The translations under genes were made by a program, and so were the position numbers. DNA of 64,000 nt, taken from CAG-791 sp002449595. Its GTDB lineage: Bacteria; Bacillota; Clostridia; Lachnospirales; Lachnospiraceae. Positions 16,627 through 26,589 of the stretch are shown here, piece after piece. The notes beneath the pieces were generated by a model. The model did no database searches. It worked only from the letters and a program-made list of their open reading frames with translations, and was not told the origin of the DNA. Positions within the stretch are counted from its first letter, which is position 1; each line of letters opens with the position of its first letter. The stretch spans positions 1 through 64,000 of the forward strand of contig CAMNHV010000004.1 of assembly GCA_946539855.1 (NCBI GenBank), written 5' to 3'.

Positions 16627-16695
16627 TCACGATGCCGTCAATCAGCTGCGCCGCGACGCTCATGATCATGGTGAGGATCTTCCTTCCGCTTACAT

Positions 16696-18270
16696 TTATT
16701 CAAGTTCTATCGTACCCGGCGGCTTGGATGTCAGGTCGTAGAAGACTCTGTTGACGCCCTTCACTTCACCGATGATCCGGCGCATGCAGGTCTGCAGCAC
16801 GTCCCACGGGATCTCGGCGGCCTCCGCCGTCATGAAGTCCGAGGTCACGACGCCGCGCAGCGCGACCGCGTAGTCGTAGGTGCGGCCGTCTCCCATGACG
16901 CCGACGCTGCGGACGTTGGTCAATGCCGCGAAGTACTGTCCGTTCCCCGTGTCGATCCCGCCCTTTTCGAGCTCCTCGCGGAAGATGGCGTCCGCCTCCT
17001 GCACGATGCGGACCTTGTCCGCCGTGATGTCGCCGACGATCCGGACGCCGAGTCCCGGTCCCGGGAACGGCTGGCGGAAGACGAGTTTCTCCGGAAGGCC
17101 GAGTTCGAGGCCGGTCTGCCGGACTTCATCCTTGAAGAGCTGCCGGAGCGGCTCGATGATCTCGCGGAAGTCCACGCGCTCCGGGAGCCCGCCGACATTG
17201 TGGTGGGACTTGATCACGGCGCCGCCGCTGCCCGTCCCGCTCTCGACGACGTCCGGGTAGATCGTCCCCTGCGCGAGGAAGTCGACCCTGCCGATCTTCT
17301 TCGCCTCTTCCTCAAACACCTCGATAAACTCCGCCCCGATGATCTTGCGCTTCATCTCAGGATCCGTGATCCCCGCGAGCTTCAGGTAGAAGCGCTCTCT
17401 CGCGTTCACGCGGACAAAATTCAGGTCAAACGGCCCCGCGGGGCCGAACACCGCCTCGACTTCATCGCCCTCATTCTTCCTCAGAAGGCCGTGGTCGACG
17501 AACACGCAGGTGAGCTGCCTGCCGACCGCGCGCGAGAGCAGCGCCGCGGCGACCGAGGAATCCACGCCGCCGGAGAGGCCGAGGAGCACCTTGCCGTCTC
17601 CCACCTTCTCCCGGATCGCGCGGATGGCCTCCTCCGCAAACGAGGACATTTTCCAGTCCCCGCTGCAGCCGCAGACGTCGATGACGAAGTGCCGCAGCAT
17701 CTGCCTGCCGTACTCCGTGTGCTCGACCTCCGGGTGGAACTGCACCGCGTACAGTTTTCTCTCAGCATCTTCCATCGCGGCGACCGGGCAGCGGTCCGTG
17801 TGCGCCGTGACGACAAATCCCTCCGGCGCCTGCGCGATGTAATCCGTGTGGCTCATCCAGACCGCGGACCGCTCCGGAACTCCCTGGAAAAGGACGGACC
17901 GCCCCGCATCCTGTGTGTTCCCTGCCTCGATCTCCGCGTGCCCGTACTCGCTGACCGGCGCCGTCTCCACTCTCCCGCCGAGACGGTGCGCCATCAGCTG
18001 GGAGCCGTAGCAGATCCCGAGCACCGGGATCCCCAGCTCAAACAGTTCCCTGTCGCAGGAAGGCGAGCCCTCCTCGTAGACGCTGTTCGGGCCGCCCGTG
18101 AGGATGATCCCCTTCGGGCTCAGCTTCTGTATCTCTTCGGGCGCCGTCGTATAGGGGAGGATCTCGCTGTAGACATTGCACTCCCGGACTCTCCGCGCGA
18201 TCAGCTGCTTGTACTGCCCGCCGAAGTCCAGGATCACGATCCTCTCTCTGCCCGCCGTATTCTCTGCCAT
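16696..18270 (-). CDS. guaA: GMP synthase (glutamine-hydrolysing)
   Basis: GuaA converts XMP to GMP with ATP and glutamine. The 524-residue protein has the class I amidotransferase domain (C87 in GICYGSQ; FHPEVEHTEYG for His and Glu), the ATP-pyrophosphatase P-loop LSGGVDSS and the C-terminal dimerisation domain ending KPPGTIELE, the usual GuaA end (PPxTIEWE in most). The start at 18270 follows AAAGGGG with eight-base spacing. It lies 61 bases after dgt on the same strand, so purine nucleotide genes are adjacent. No terminator is visible after the stop. Confidence 0.97.
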   Translation of the reverse strand: MAENTAGRERIVILDFGGQYKQLIARRVRECNVYSEILPYTTAPEEIQKLSPKGIILTGGPNSVYEEGSPSCDRELFELGIPVLGICYGSQLMAHRLGGRVETAPVSEYGHAEIEAGNTQDAGRSVLFQGVPERSAVWMSHTDYIAQAPEGFVVTAHTDRCPVAAMEDAERKLYAVQFHPEVEHTEYGRQMLRHFVIDVCGCSGDWKMSSFAEEAIRAIREKVGDGKVLLGLSGGVDSSVAAALLSRAVGRQLTCVFVDHGLLRKNEGDEVEAVFGPAGPFDLNFVRVNARERFYLKLAGITDPEMKRKIIGAEFIEVFEEEAKKIGRVDFLAQGTIYPDVVESGTGSGGAVIKSHHNVGGLPERVDFREIIEPLRQLFKDEVRQTGLELGLPEKLVFRQPFPGPGLGVRIVGDITADKVRIVQEADAIFREELEKGGIDTGNGQYFAALTNVRSVGVMGDGRTYDYAVALRGVVTSDFMTAEAAEIPWDVLQTCMRRIIGEVKGVNRVFYDLTSKPPGTIELE

Positions 18271-18331
18271 GCTCGTATCCCCTTTCATCCGCAGCAGCCT
18301 TCGCGGCGCTGCAGGTATCTTTCAGCCCGCG

Positions 18332-19771
18332 TCAGATCCTGCCGTTCAGCCTCTGGTACAGGTCCTGCGCGTAGCTGTCCGTCATCCCGCACACGTAGTC
18401 CGTGACCAGGAGGAGGCGGAGGTAAAGCTTTTCCACAGGATCCTTGCCCTTGGAATAGATGTCGTAAATCATCTTGTAGTTGTCCGACACGAGGACCATC
18501 AGCCGGGAGTCGACCGGCGACATCTCCACGTCCGTGTCGTAGTGGATCGCGGCGCGCACGAAGCAGTCGAGGAGGTAATTCAGGATCCGCTCCGCGGAGA
18601 TCTCGATCAGCTTGATCTCCCTGCTCTGAAAAACATAATCCCGCGCGATCTCGCCCAGTCTCCGGTTGATGTGTTCCGCGTCCGTCCCGTCGAGAAGTTC
18701 CTTCCCGTACTCTCCGCGCATGATCGCGTCGTAGTTCCTGGCGAAGCTCTCGGTGGCCTCCGAGATGAGCTTCGCCTGCACGCGGATGATCCAGTTCTGG
18801 ACCGCGTAGCCGCCGGCGTCGCGCATGCCCTGTGCCTCGGCCTTCTCACGGCGTCTCTTCAGGTCCCCGATCAGCTCCAGGTAGCCCGGTTCCTCGTTCT
18901 CGCGGATATCCTTTTCCAGCTCGCGGACGAGTTCGTGGAAGCTGAGGTACCCCTTCTTGAAGGCGTCCTCGATGTCCGCCGTGTGATACGCCATGTCGTC
19001 GCCCGCCTCCAGAAGGAAGGTCAGCGGATGGCGCGCCCCGTGCAGCCCGGTCGCCGTCTCGATGTCCCGGAAGATGTCGCGCTCCGCGTAGAAGCAGCCC
19101 ATCTTGTGGGCGCGGACCGGCCCCGTCGGGTCGATCTCCAGCGAGCTGACCGGATATTTGATGATCGTCGCGAGGAGCGCTTTGGTGAGGTTCATCCCGT
19201 GCGCATCCACGAGGAAGTGGAGCTTCGTCACGAGGCGGAGCGCCTGCGCGTTGCCTTCGAAATGGCAGAAGTCCGCCATCATCTGCGGCAGCAGGAGCTC
19301 GTCGAGCGGCAGTTCCTGCATCGCGCCGGGGACGCGGTAGGAGATGCGGGAGAGATTCTCCCGGAAATAGGTCCGGATGCTTGTTTCGCCGAAGTGGCCG
19401 AACGGCGGGTTGCCGATGTCGTGGAGAAGTCCCGCGCACTGGAGGATATCGCAGATATCCGCCTGGTTCTCGGGAAGAAAAGTGGGGTCCTTGATGTTGC
19501 GGACGATGCTGCGCCCGACGTTCTGCGCGAGAGATTTGGAGAGGGAGGAGACCTCCAGGGAGTGGGTCAGCCGCGTCCGGACGAAATCGCTCTTGTCCAG
19601 CGGGAAGACCTGCGTCTTGTCCTGAAGGCGCCGGAAAGAGGCGCTGCCGATGATGCGGTGATAGTCCTTCTCATATTCCGAGCGGAGATCGCTCGCATTG
19701 ACCGAGTGCGCCTCGCGGATCCGCTCCGGACAGAGCAGATCCTGCCAGTTCCATCTTGCGTCTTTCGACAT
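18332..19771 (-). CDS. dgt: dGTP triphosphohydrolase-like HD protein
   Basis: The 479-residue HD-domain enzyme splits dGTP (or other dNTPs) to the nucleoside and triphosphate. The metal ligands are H70 in RTRLTHSLEV and the HD pair H117/D118 in LLHDIGNPPFGHFGE. RRLQDKTQVFPL, near residue 47, is strongly conserved in the dGTPase family. It sits between an exported hydrolase gene and guaA on the same strand. GAGGA precedes the ATG. Specificity for dGTP is inferred from the family. Confidence 0.92.
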   Translation of the reverse strand: MSKDARWNWQDLLCPERIREAHSVNASDLRSEYEKDYHRIIGSASFRRLQDKTQVFPLDKSDFVRTRLTHSLEVSSLSKSLAQNVGRSIVRNIKDPTFLPENQADICDILQCAGLLHDIGNPPFGHFGETSIRTYFRENLSRISYRVPGAMQELPLDELLLPQMMADFCHFEGNAQALRLVTKLHFLVDAHGMNLTKALLATIIKYPVSSLEIDPTGPVRAHKMGCFYAERDIFRDIETATGLHGARHPLTFLLEAGDDMAYHTADIEDAFKKGYLSFHELVRELEKDIRENEEPGYLELIGDLKRRREKAEAQGMRDAGGYAVQNWIIRVQAKLISEATESFARNYDAIMRGEYGKELLDGTDAEHINRRLGEIARDYVFQSREIKLIEISAERILNYLLDCFVRAAIHYDTDVEMSPVDSRLMVLVSDNYKMIYDIYSKGKDPVEKLYLRLLLVTDYVCGMTDSYAQDLYQRLNGRI

Positions 19772-19833
19772 GCTGTCCTCGTTTCATGATCCGGGCCGGC
19801 CAGGCCCGCAGACGCGCCGCGGACGGGGCGGGA

Positions 19834-21294
19834 TCAGTTGACGATCCTGCGGATCCCGGAGATCGGCCGGTAGGTCGCATTGCTGATCTTGATGCCGGTC
19901 GCCGCCGTGCTCGCGTGGATGATCTGGCCGTTGCCGATGTAGATGCCCACGTGGCCAGGGTAACAGATGATGTCGCCCGGCCTCGCCTGGTCGAGCGATC
20001 CGACCGCCGAACCCGCGTAGAGCTGCTGCTCCGCGGTGCGCGGCAGGCTGTAACCGAAATTCCGGTAGACGGACATGACGAAGCCGGAGCAGTCCGCACC
20101 GTTCGTGAGGCTCGTTCCGCCGTAGACGTAAGGATTGCCGCGGAACTGGAGCGCGTAGTTGGCGACGTCCGTGCCCTTGCCGGAGCCGGTCGCCTCATAG
20201 GTGATCTGGGACGGGTTGTAGTCGGTCCCGCCTGTTCTGGATGCCGTCGACGATGAACTCGAGCTGGAGGAAGAGCTGCTCGAGGAGGACGAGGACGAAG
20301 AGCTCAAGGAAGAGGACGACGAAGATGCGTTCTGTGCCGCTTTTCTCGCCTTCTCCTTCTCTTCCGCCGCCTTCGCCGCGGCGTCAAGCTGCGACTGCCG
20401 CGTGGCCTCCGCCGTCTGGATCTCCTGCAGCTTCTTGTTCTGCTCCTGCTGCCAGGAGGACAGCTCGGACTGCTGCTTCAGGAGCCTGTCCTGGAGCTGG
20501 GCCGCCTGGTTCTCCGCGTTCGCGATCCGCGTCTCGTAATCGTCGTACTGGCTCTTTAAGACGCTGAGCTTCGAGCGCAGCGCCGCCTGCTCTTCTTCCA
20601 GGCCGTGCTGGGACTCCTCGAGCTCCGCGCGCTGTTCTTCGAGCGCCGCCTGCGCCTCCGCGACGACGCGCTGCGTCTCCTGGTATTCCTCCAGCATATT
20701 GCGGTCGTACTCGTAGAGCTTCTCGACGTAGCCGCTCTTGTTGATCATGTCGCTGTAAGAGGTCGCATTGAGAAGGATGTGGACGTAATTGATGTCGCCC
20801 TTCTCATACATGAAGCGGATGCGCTGCTTCATCGACTCGTACTGGATGAGCTCGCTGGACTTCGCCTCGTCGTACTCTTCCTGCTTGACTTCGATCGCGT
20901 CTTCGAGCGTGCTGATCTCATCCAGAAGGATGTTGATGCTCGCCATGTTCTGGGCGATGCTGTCCTCAGTGACATTCATCTGCCCGGCGACCTGGCTCTG
21001 CTCGCCGCTCAGCGAGGAGACCTGCCCCTGCGTCGCGTTAAGCTCGCCTTCCGTCTGGTTCTTCTGCTGTTTGATCGCGTCGATCTGGCTCTCGACCTGC
21101 TTCTCTTCCTGCTTCAGCCTGTCGATCTCAGCGTCGATCGCCGAGGTGTCCGGCTTCTCGTCCTCAGACGTGCCGTCCTCCGTGCTCTCCGCCGGCTCCG
21201 CGAAAACGGGCGCCGCGGGAAGCGCCGCCGTCAGGCAGAGCGATGCCGCCATCGCCGCGATCCATATTATCCTGTCGTTCTTTATAAAAGTCAT
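19834..21294 (-). CDS. Exported NlpC/P60 peptidoglycan hydrolase with coiled coil
   Basis: The 486-residue protein has a signal peptide (about 1-32, ending VFA), a PcsB/CwlO-type coiled coil (about 40-310), an almost pure serine linker of about 26 residues and a C-terminal NlpC/P60 endopeptidase domain. The catalytic set is Cys in ADCSGF, His in YPGHVGIYIG and His in IIHAST. Such enzymes cut stem peptides and the coiled coil often mediates control by FtsEX; no ftsEX genes are in the window. The start at 21294 is tentative: it gives the best signal peptide, but the SD is weak (GGGAG at 12 bases). A second gene near 60 kb uses a related coiled coil with a SleB domain. Confidence 0.9.
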   Translation of the reverse strand: MTFIKNDRIIWIAAMAASLCLTAALPAAPVFAEPAESTEDGTSEDEKPDTSAIDAEIDRLKQEEKQVESQIDAIKQQKNQTEGELNATQGQVSSLSGEQSQVAGQMNVTEDSIAQNMASINILLDEISTLEDAIEVKQEEYDEAKSSELIQYESMKQRIRFMYEKGDINYVHILLNATSYSDMINKSGYVEKLYEYDRNMLEEYQETQRVVAEAQAALEEQRAELEESQHGLEEEQAALRSKLSVLKSQYDDYETRIANAENQAAQLQDRLLKQQSELSSWQQEQNKKLQEIQTAEATRQSQLDAAAKAAEEKEKARKAAQNASSSSSSLSSSSSSSSSSSSSSSSSSSTASRTGGTDYNPSQITYEATGSGKGTDVANYALQFRGNPYVYGGTSLTNGADCSGFVMSVYRNFGYSLPRTAEQQLYAGSAVGSLDQARPGDIICYPGHVGIYIGNGQIIHASTAATGIKISNATYRPISGIRRIVN

Positions 21295-21465
21295 TCGGTG
21301 CGTGATCTCCCGGTTCACTCCGCGTGATTTCCTGTCGTGAAAGCGCCGCGTGCGGCACGCTCCGTCACCGGAACGACCGCAGGGCATACTTCACTATTAT
21401 CCTACCGCAGACATGCGAACAGAAGCGCAACAGTTTCCATTCCCCGCAGCGGACGGCCGGTCACA

Positions 21466-22869
<1,404 letters not shown>

Positions 22870-22874
22870 CTCTC

Positions 22875-24230
22875 TCAGTTCTCCTTAGTCGTCTCTTCCG
22901 CAGTCTCTGCCGTTTCTTCGGAAGTCACTTCTTCCGCCGCTTCTTCGGAGGTATTCTCCTCCGCCGTTTCCTCAACAGCCTCCGCGGCTTCTTCGACCGG
23001 CAGCTCTTCCTCCGCCTGCAGTGCTGCAGGTGCCTCGTCCTCTGGCTTCACTTCCGTGTGCTCCCTGAGGACCTCGAGGACCTTGTCCTCAAGCAGGCCT
23101 TCGCGCAGGCCTTCCAGGTCCATGTTGGCCTCGAAATCGTCGATCGACATTCCCTGGCCGATCGCTTCCATTCCTTCTTCCTCAGCGAGTTCCTCATCCG
23201 AGATGCTCAGGTTCTCCTTCTTCGCGATCGCCTGGATCAGGAGAAGGCGCTTTGCGTAGTCCGTCGCGTCCGCGCGGATGTCGTCCAGGTAGCTTTCTTC
23301 CGTGGAACCGAACACATAGGTCATGAAGGTCTGCAGGTCCGCGCCGACGCTCGCCGCGTAGGTCGTGTAGGCGGAAGTGAGTTCCTTCTCCATCCGGTCG
23401 ACCATCTCCACCGGCGGATCCTGCTTGAAGGTGCTCTGCTCCATCAGGTAGTTCATGTTCTGGGCGCCGATCGCGGAGCCGTACTCATTCTCCGCCTGCG
23501 CGTCGAGATACTCTTTCACGACAGCCCTGTATTCATCCACCGTCGTGATCTGTGTGCCGTCCTCTCTGGACGCCCCGAGGCTCGTGACGTATTCGTCGGT
23601 GAGCTCCGGCGTGTACTTTGCCTGGATCTTGTTCACGGTGACGGTGAAGATCGCCTCTTTGCCCGCGAGATCAGGGGAATTCGGATAAGGATCCGGGAAC
23701 CTGGTCGTGACGTCCCTCGTCTCGCCCTTCTTCGCACCGATGAGGCCTTCCTCGAAGCCCTCGATGAATCTGCCGGAGCCGATCTCCAGGTCGAAGCCCT
23801 TCGCGGTGCCGCCGTCAAATGCGACGCCGTCGATCTTGCCTTCGTAGTCGATGTTGACGATGTCGCCTTCCTCAACGGTGTCGCGGTCCGTCAGCTCGGC
23901 GAGCTGCGAGTCCTGCTCCAGCATGAGCTGCACCTGCTGCTCGATCATCTCATCCGTGACGACCGACAGGTCCGCGTAAGCGGTAAGGGAACTGTAATCC
24001 GCCACCTCCACATATTCATCCGGATCGTAGTAATTGCTGTACGCGTTCTTCGGATAATGCGCATACGGGCTCTGCTCCGTCCCGTCTTCCGCAGCGGCAT
24101 CCGCCGTCTGCTCCGCTTCCGCCGCGGGCGCCGCAGCGCCTTCCTGGTCTTTGTTTCCGCAGGCGCTAAGCGAGACCGCTGAGATCAGCAGCGCCGCGCA
24201 CAGGATTCTTCCGGCAAGTCTTTTTTTCAC
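22875..24230 (-). CDS. Trigger-factor-like foldase lipoprotein
   Basis: The 451-residue protein has a lipobox LSAC (C24), so it is anchored outside the membrane. It then shows an FKBP-like prolyl isomerase domain (EEGDIVNIDYEGKIDG through VTVNKI) and a trigger-factor-type helical C-domain. The ribosome-binding N-domain of cytosolic trigger factor is missing. The last 55 or so residues are an acidic Glu/Thr/Ala tail with repeated EETAE-like units. A likely role is folding of secreted proteins, comparable to PrsA. It starts with GTG behind AAAGGAGGAAGAAC and is followed closely by asnS. A hairpin with a seven-T loop lies just upstream at 24251-24282. Confidence 0.88.
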   Translation of the reverse strand: MKKRLAGRILCAALLISAVSLSACGNKDQEGAAAPAAEAEQTADAAAEDGTEQSPYAHYPKNAYSNYYDPDEYVEVADYSSLTAYADLSVVTDEMIEQQVQLMLEQDSQLAELTDRDTVEEGDIVNIDYEGKIDGVAFDGGTAKGFDLEIGSGRFIEGFEEGLIGAKKGETRDVTTRFPDPYPNSPDLAGKEAIFTVTVNKIQAKYTPELTDEYVTSLGASREDGTQITTVDEYRAVVKEYLDAQAENEYGSAIGAQNMNYLMEQSTFKQDPPVEMVDRMEKELTSAYTTYAASVGADLQTFMTYVFGSTEESYLDDIRADATDYAKRLLLIQAIAKKENLSISDEELAEEEGMEAIGQGMSIDDFEANMDLEGLREGLLEDKVLEVLREHTEVKPEDEAPAALQAEEELPVEEAAEAVEETAEENTSEEAAEEVTSEETAETAEETTKEN

Positions 24231-24408
24231 GTTCTTCCTCCTTTTATGCCCTCAGCCGCACGCCACAAAAAAAGTGCCATGCGGCCACAGCTTCTTAACA
24301 CATGTATCAAAGTTTACCACAACTGCATGTGAGATTCCATTCCGCGTCTGTGAACATTTTCTGTCCTTTTCGGGGTGCGCGGACCACCGCGTCCCGGTCG
24401 TAAGTCAG

Positions 24409-24437
24409 TTGTAAGTAATTGGAAAGAATGATAGAAT
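24409..24437 (+). promoter_or_regulatory. Sigma-A promoter of small membrane protein gene
   Basis: TTGTAA and TAGAAT are separated by exactly 17 bases. The predicted transcript starts about 50 bases before the TTG start at 24497. Confidence 0.75.
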
Positions 24438-24496
24438 TGAAAAGCTGAACTGACAGACTTCCGTCGTAAAGACGGTCACTATCCGGAGGTAAATCT

Positions 24497-24976
24497 TTGA
24501 ATACCGTTACGATCATCTTACTCGTCATCCTCGTCATCCTGATCGGCGTCCTGATCGCCCTGTATTTCACCGGAAAGCGCATGCAGAAGAAGCAGGCGGA
24601 GAACCAGGCCCAGATCGACGCGATGAAGCAGCCCGCCACGATCCTCGTCATCGACAAGAAGATGATGAAGTTAAAGGACTCCGGGCTTCCGGAGGCAGTG
24701 ACGAGCCAGGCGAACTTCCTGATGCGCCGCCAGAAGATGCCCATGGTCAAGGCGAAGGTCGGCCCGCAGATCGTCACGCTCGTCTGCGACCAGAACATCT
24801 ACGACCAGATCCCGCTGAAGACCAACGTCCGTGCGATGATCAGCGGCATCTACATCGTCGAAGTGCACAGCGTCAAGGGCGGCAAGCCGCTCCTGAAGCC
24901 GGAGAAGAAGAAAAAGGGCAAGTTCGGCCAGATGGTCGAGAAGCTCCAGGAGAAGGCGGGCGCAAAGCCTTACTGA
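24497..24976 (+). CDS. Single-pass membrane protein of unknown function
   Basis: The protein has 159 residues. A very hydrophobic N-terminal helix (about 4-25) is followed by a short basic linker, a compact region of about 90 residues rich in beta-strand-forming residues (PATILVIDKK to GIYIVEVHSVKGG) and a Lys-rich tail. I do not recognise the family. The layout suggests a membrane anchor with a cytoplasmic domain. TTG is the start codon, with GGAGG seven bases upstream. It has its own promoter and terminator and is the only plus-strand gene between the SDR pair and pyrC. Confidence 0.75.
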   Translation: MNTVTIILLVILVILIGVLIALYFTGKRMQKKQAENQAQIDAMKQPATILVIDKKMMKLKDSGLPEAVTSQANFLMRRQKMPMVKAKVGPQIVTLVCDQNIYDQIPLKTNVRAMISGIYIVEVHSVKGGKPLLKPEKKKKGKFGQMVEKLQEKAGAKPY

Positions 24977-24993
24977 GAACTGAATGCTCATGT

Positions 24994-25024
24994 AAAAACC
25001 GCGGCACATGGCCGCGGTTTTTTT
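24994..25024. terminator. Bidirectional terminator
   Basis: AAAAACCGCGGC and GGCCGCGGTTTTT pair around ACAT, with T-runs on both strands. It serves the membrane protein gene on the plus strand and murI on the minus strand. Confidence 0.9.
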
Positions 25025-25029
25025 ATGCG

Positions 25030-25869
25030 TCAGTACTTCTCGATGTCGACCGTCCGCGCCGACAGGATCCCGTAGCGGATGATCATGTTGGCGAAGGTCT
25101 TGAACTTGTCCGCCATATCGCTGACGTAGAACTCGTACTGGCCGCCCTCGCCGAGCGCCGGGCGCCCGTCCGCCAGCATGTTCTTCTGCGCGAGCAGGTT
25201 CTTCAGCTCCCGCGCCGTCTCGTACGCCGGGTCGACGAGCTTCACGCCCTCTCCCATCGTGCGGCCGATCGTCCCGCGGATCAGCGGGTAGTGCGTGCAC
25301 CCGAGGATGAGCGTGTCGATCCCGCGGTTGCACAGTTCCTCCAGGTATCTCCTCGCGATCTCGTCCGTGACCGGGTCCTCCCAGAGTCCCTCCTCGACGA
25401 GGGGGACGAACAGCGGGCAGGAGCGGCCGATCACTTCCGCGTCTGGAACGCGGCTGAGGATCGCCTTCTGGTAGGCTTCACTGCCGATCGTGGACGCCGT
25501 CCCGATGACGCCGATCTTCTTGTTGCCGGTCGCCGCGGCCGCGGAATCCGCGCCCGCCTCGATCACGCCCAGGATCGGTACGGGGCAGCTCTCCCTCAGC
25601 GCCGGGAATGCCTGCGCGCTCGCCGTGTTGCACGCGACGGCGATCGCCTTGACGTTCTGCTGGATCAGGAACCGGACGATCTGCTCCGAGAACTTGGTCA
25701 CGGTCTCCTTCGACTTGTTGCCGTACGGCACGCGCGCTGTGTCGCCGAAGTAGACGATCCTCTCGTCCGGCATCTGCTTCATGATCTCACGGACGACCGT
25801 GAGTCCGCCGATGCCGGAATCAAAGACGCCGATCGGCAGGTTCTTTATCTGCTGCGTATCTGTCTGCAA
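25030..25869 (-). CDS. murI: Glutamate racemase
   Basis: MurI makes D-glutamate for peptidoglycan. The 279-residue protein shows GVFDSGIGGLTV, GDTARVPYG, the first catalytic cysteine in AVACNTASA and the second in LGCTHYPLI. Translation begins with TTG at 25869, two bases after the gntR stop, using GAGGT in the end of that gene as SD. It is the last gene of the long plsC-pyr-ispE run and ends at a bidirectional terminator. Confidence 0.96.
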   Translation of the reverse strand: MQTDTQQIKNLPIGVFDSGIGGLTVVREIMKQMPDERIVYFGDTARVPYGNKSKETVTKFSEQIVRFLIQQNVKAIAVACNTASAQAFPALRESCPVPILGVIEAGADSAAAATGNKKIGVIGTASTIGSEAYQKAILSRVPDAEVIGRSCPLFVPLVEEGLWEDPVTDEIARRYLEELCNRGIDTLILGCTHYPLIRGTIGRTMGEGVKLVDPAYETARELKNLLAQKNMLADGRPALGEGGQYEFYVSDMADKFKTFANMIIRYGILSARTVDIEKY

Positions 25870-25871
25870 AT

Positions 25872-26570
25872 CTATACCTCGCGCTTCGCGATCTGTTCCA
25901 GGATCGTCGTCTCCTGATTGTCGATGTGCACGCTGGAGGCCTTGGCCGCCCTCTCTTCGTCTCCCTCGATGATCGCTTCCGTGATCGCCTTGTGCTCTGC
26001 GACGAGGCGGTCGTACGCGAAGTCGTCCTTGATGTACTCGAAGCGGTAGCGGTAGACCTGGTCCGCGAGCGTGCGCAGGATCTCCACGAGCTTGCGGTTT
26101 CCGGAGGCCTTCGCGATGATGTCGTGGATCTCGACGTCCGCGCTCGCGATCCGGATCTTGTCTCCGCTGCGAATGCTCTCCTCAAAGGAATCGCAGGCGG
26201 CTCTCAGGAGCTTCTTGTCCTCTTCGCCGATCCGCTGCGCCGCGAGACGCGCGCTCAGGATGTCCAGGTCCCTTCTCAGCTCCAGGACGTCCTTCATGTC
26301 CTTCTCCGAGATCGGGGCCACCGTCGCGCCGCTGCCGCGGTGGATCGTCACAAGTCCTTCTTTTTCCAGTTTGCGGATCGCTTCCCGGATCGGCGTTCTG
26401 CTCGTGCCCAGGAGCTTGCCGAGGCGGATCTCCGTGAGATGCTCGCCCGGCTTGAAGCCTCCCGAAAGGATCTGCTTGCGGAGCGTCAGGTAGACGGCCT
26501 CCCGAAGCGGAATATCGGGGTTCTGGTCCAGTGCGATGTCCTTCCCCAGGGGAATCTCTCTTTCTGTCAT
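25872..26570 (-). CDS. GntR-family regulator, FadR/FCD type
   Basis: This 232-residue regulator has an N-terminal winged helix (about 20-90; GEHLTEIRLGKLLGTSRTPIREAIRKLE) and an all-helical FCD effector domain with metal-binding histidines (DVEIHDIIAKASGN; the AEHKAI segment). FCD regulators usually sense small organic acids or sugar acids. The start at 26570 follows AAGGAG at six bases. It lies between ispE and murI in one operon, so it may control a remote target. A TTGTATACAA palindrome at the hydratase promoter is a possible site. Confidence 0.9.
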   Translation of the reverse strand: MTEREIPLGKDIALDQNPDIPLREAVYLTLRKQILSGGFKPGEHLTEIRLGKLLGTSRTPIREAIRKLEKEGLVTIHRGSGATVAPISEKDMKDVLELRRDLDILSARLAAQRIGEEDKKLLRAACDSFEESIRSGDKIRIASADVEIHDIIAKASGNRKLVEILRTLADQVYRYRFEYIKDDFAYDRLVAEHKAITEAIIEGDEERAAKASSVHIDNQETTILEQIAKREV

Positions 26571-26589
26571 GATCTTCTCCTTTTCAGTT

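Noticed and set aside
18430..18445. TTTTCCACA in dgt and its reverse in mfd as DnaA boxes
   Set aside because: They are single, off-consensus and inside coding sequence, unlike the grouped exact boxes at 53.4 kb.
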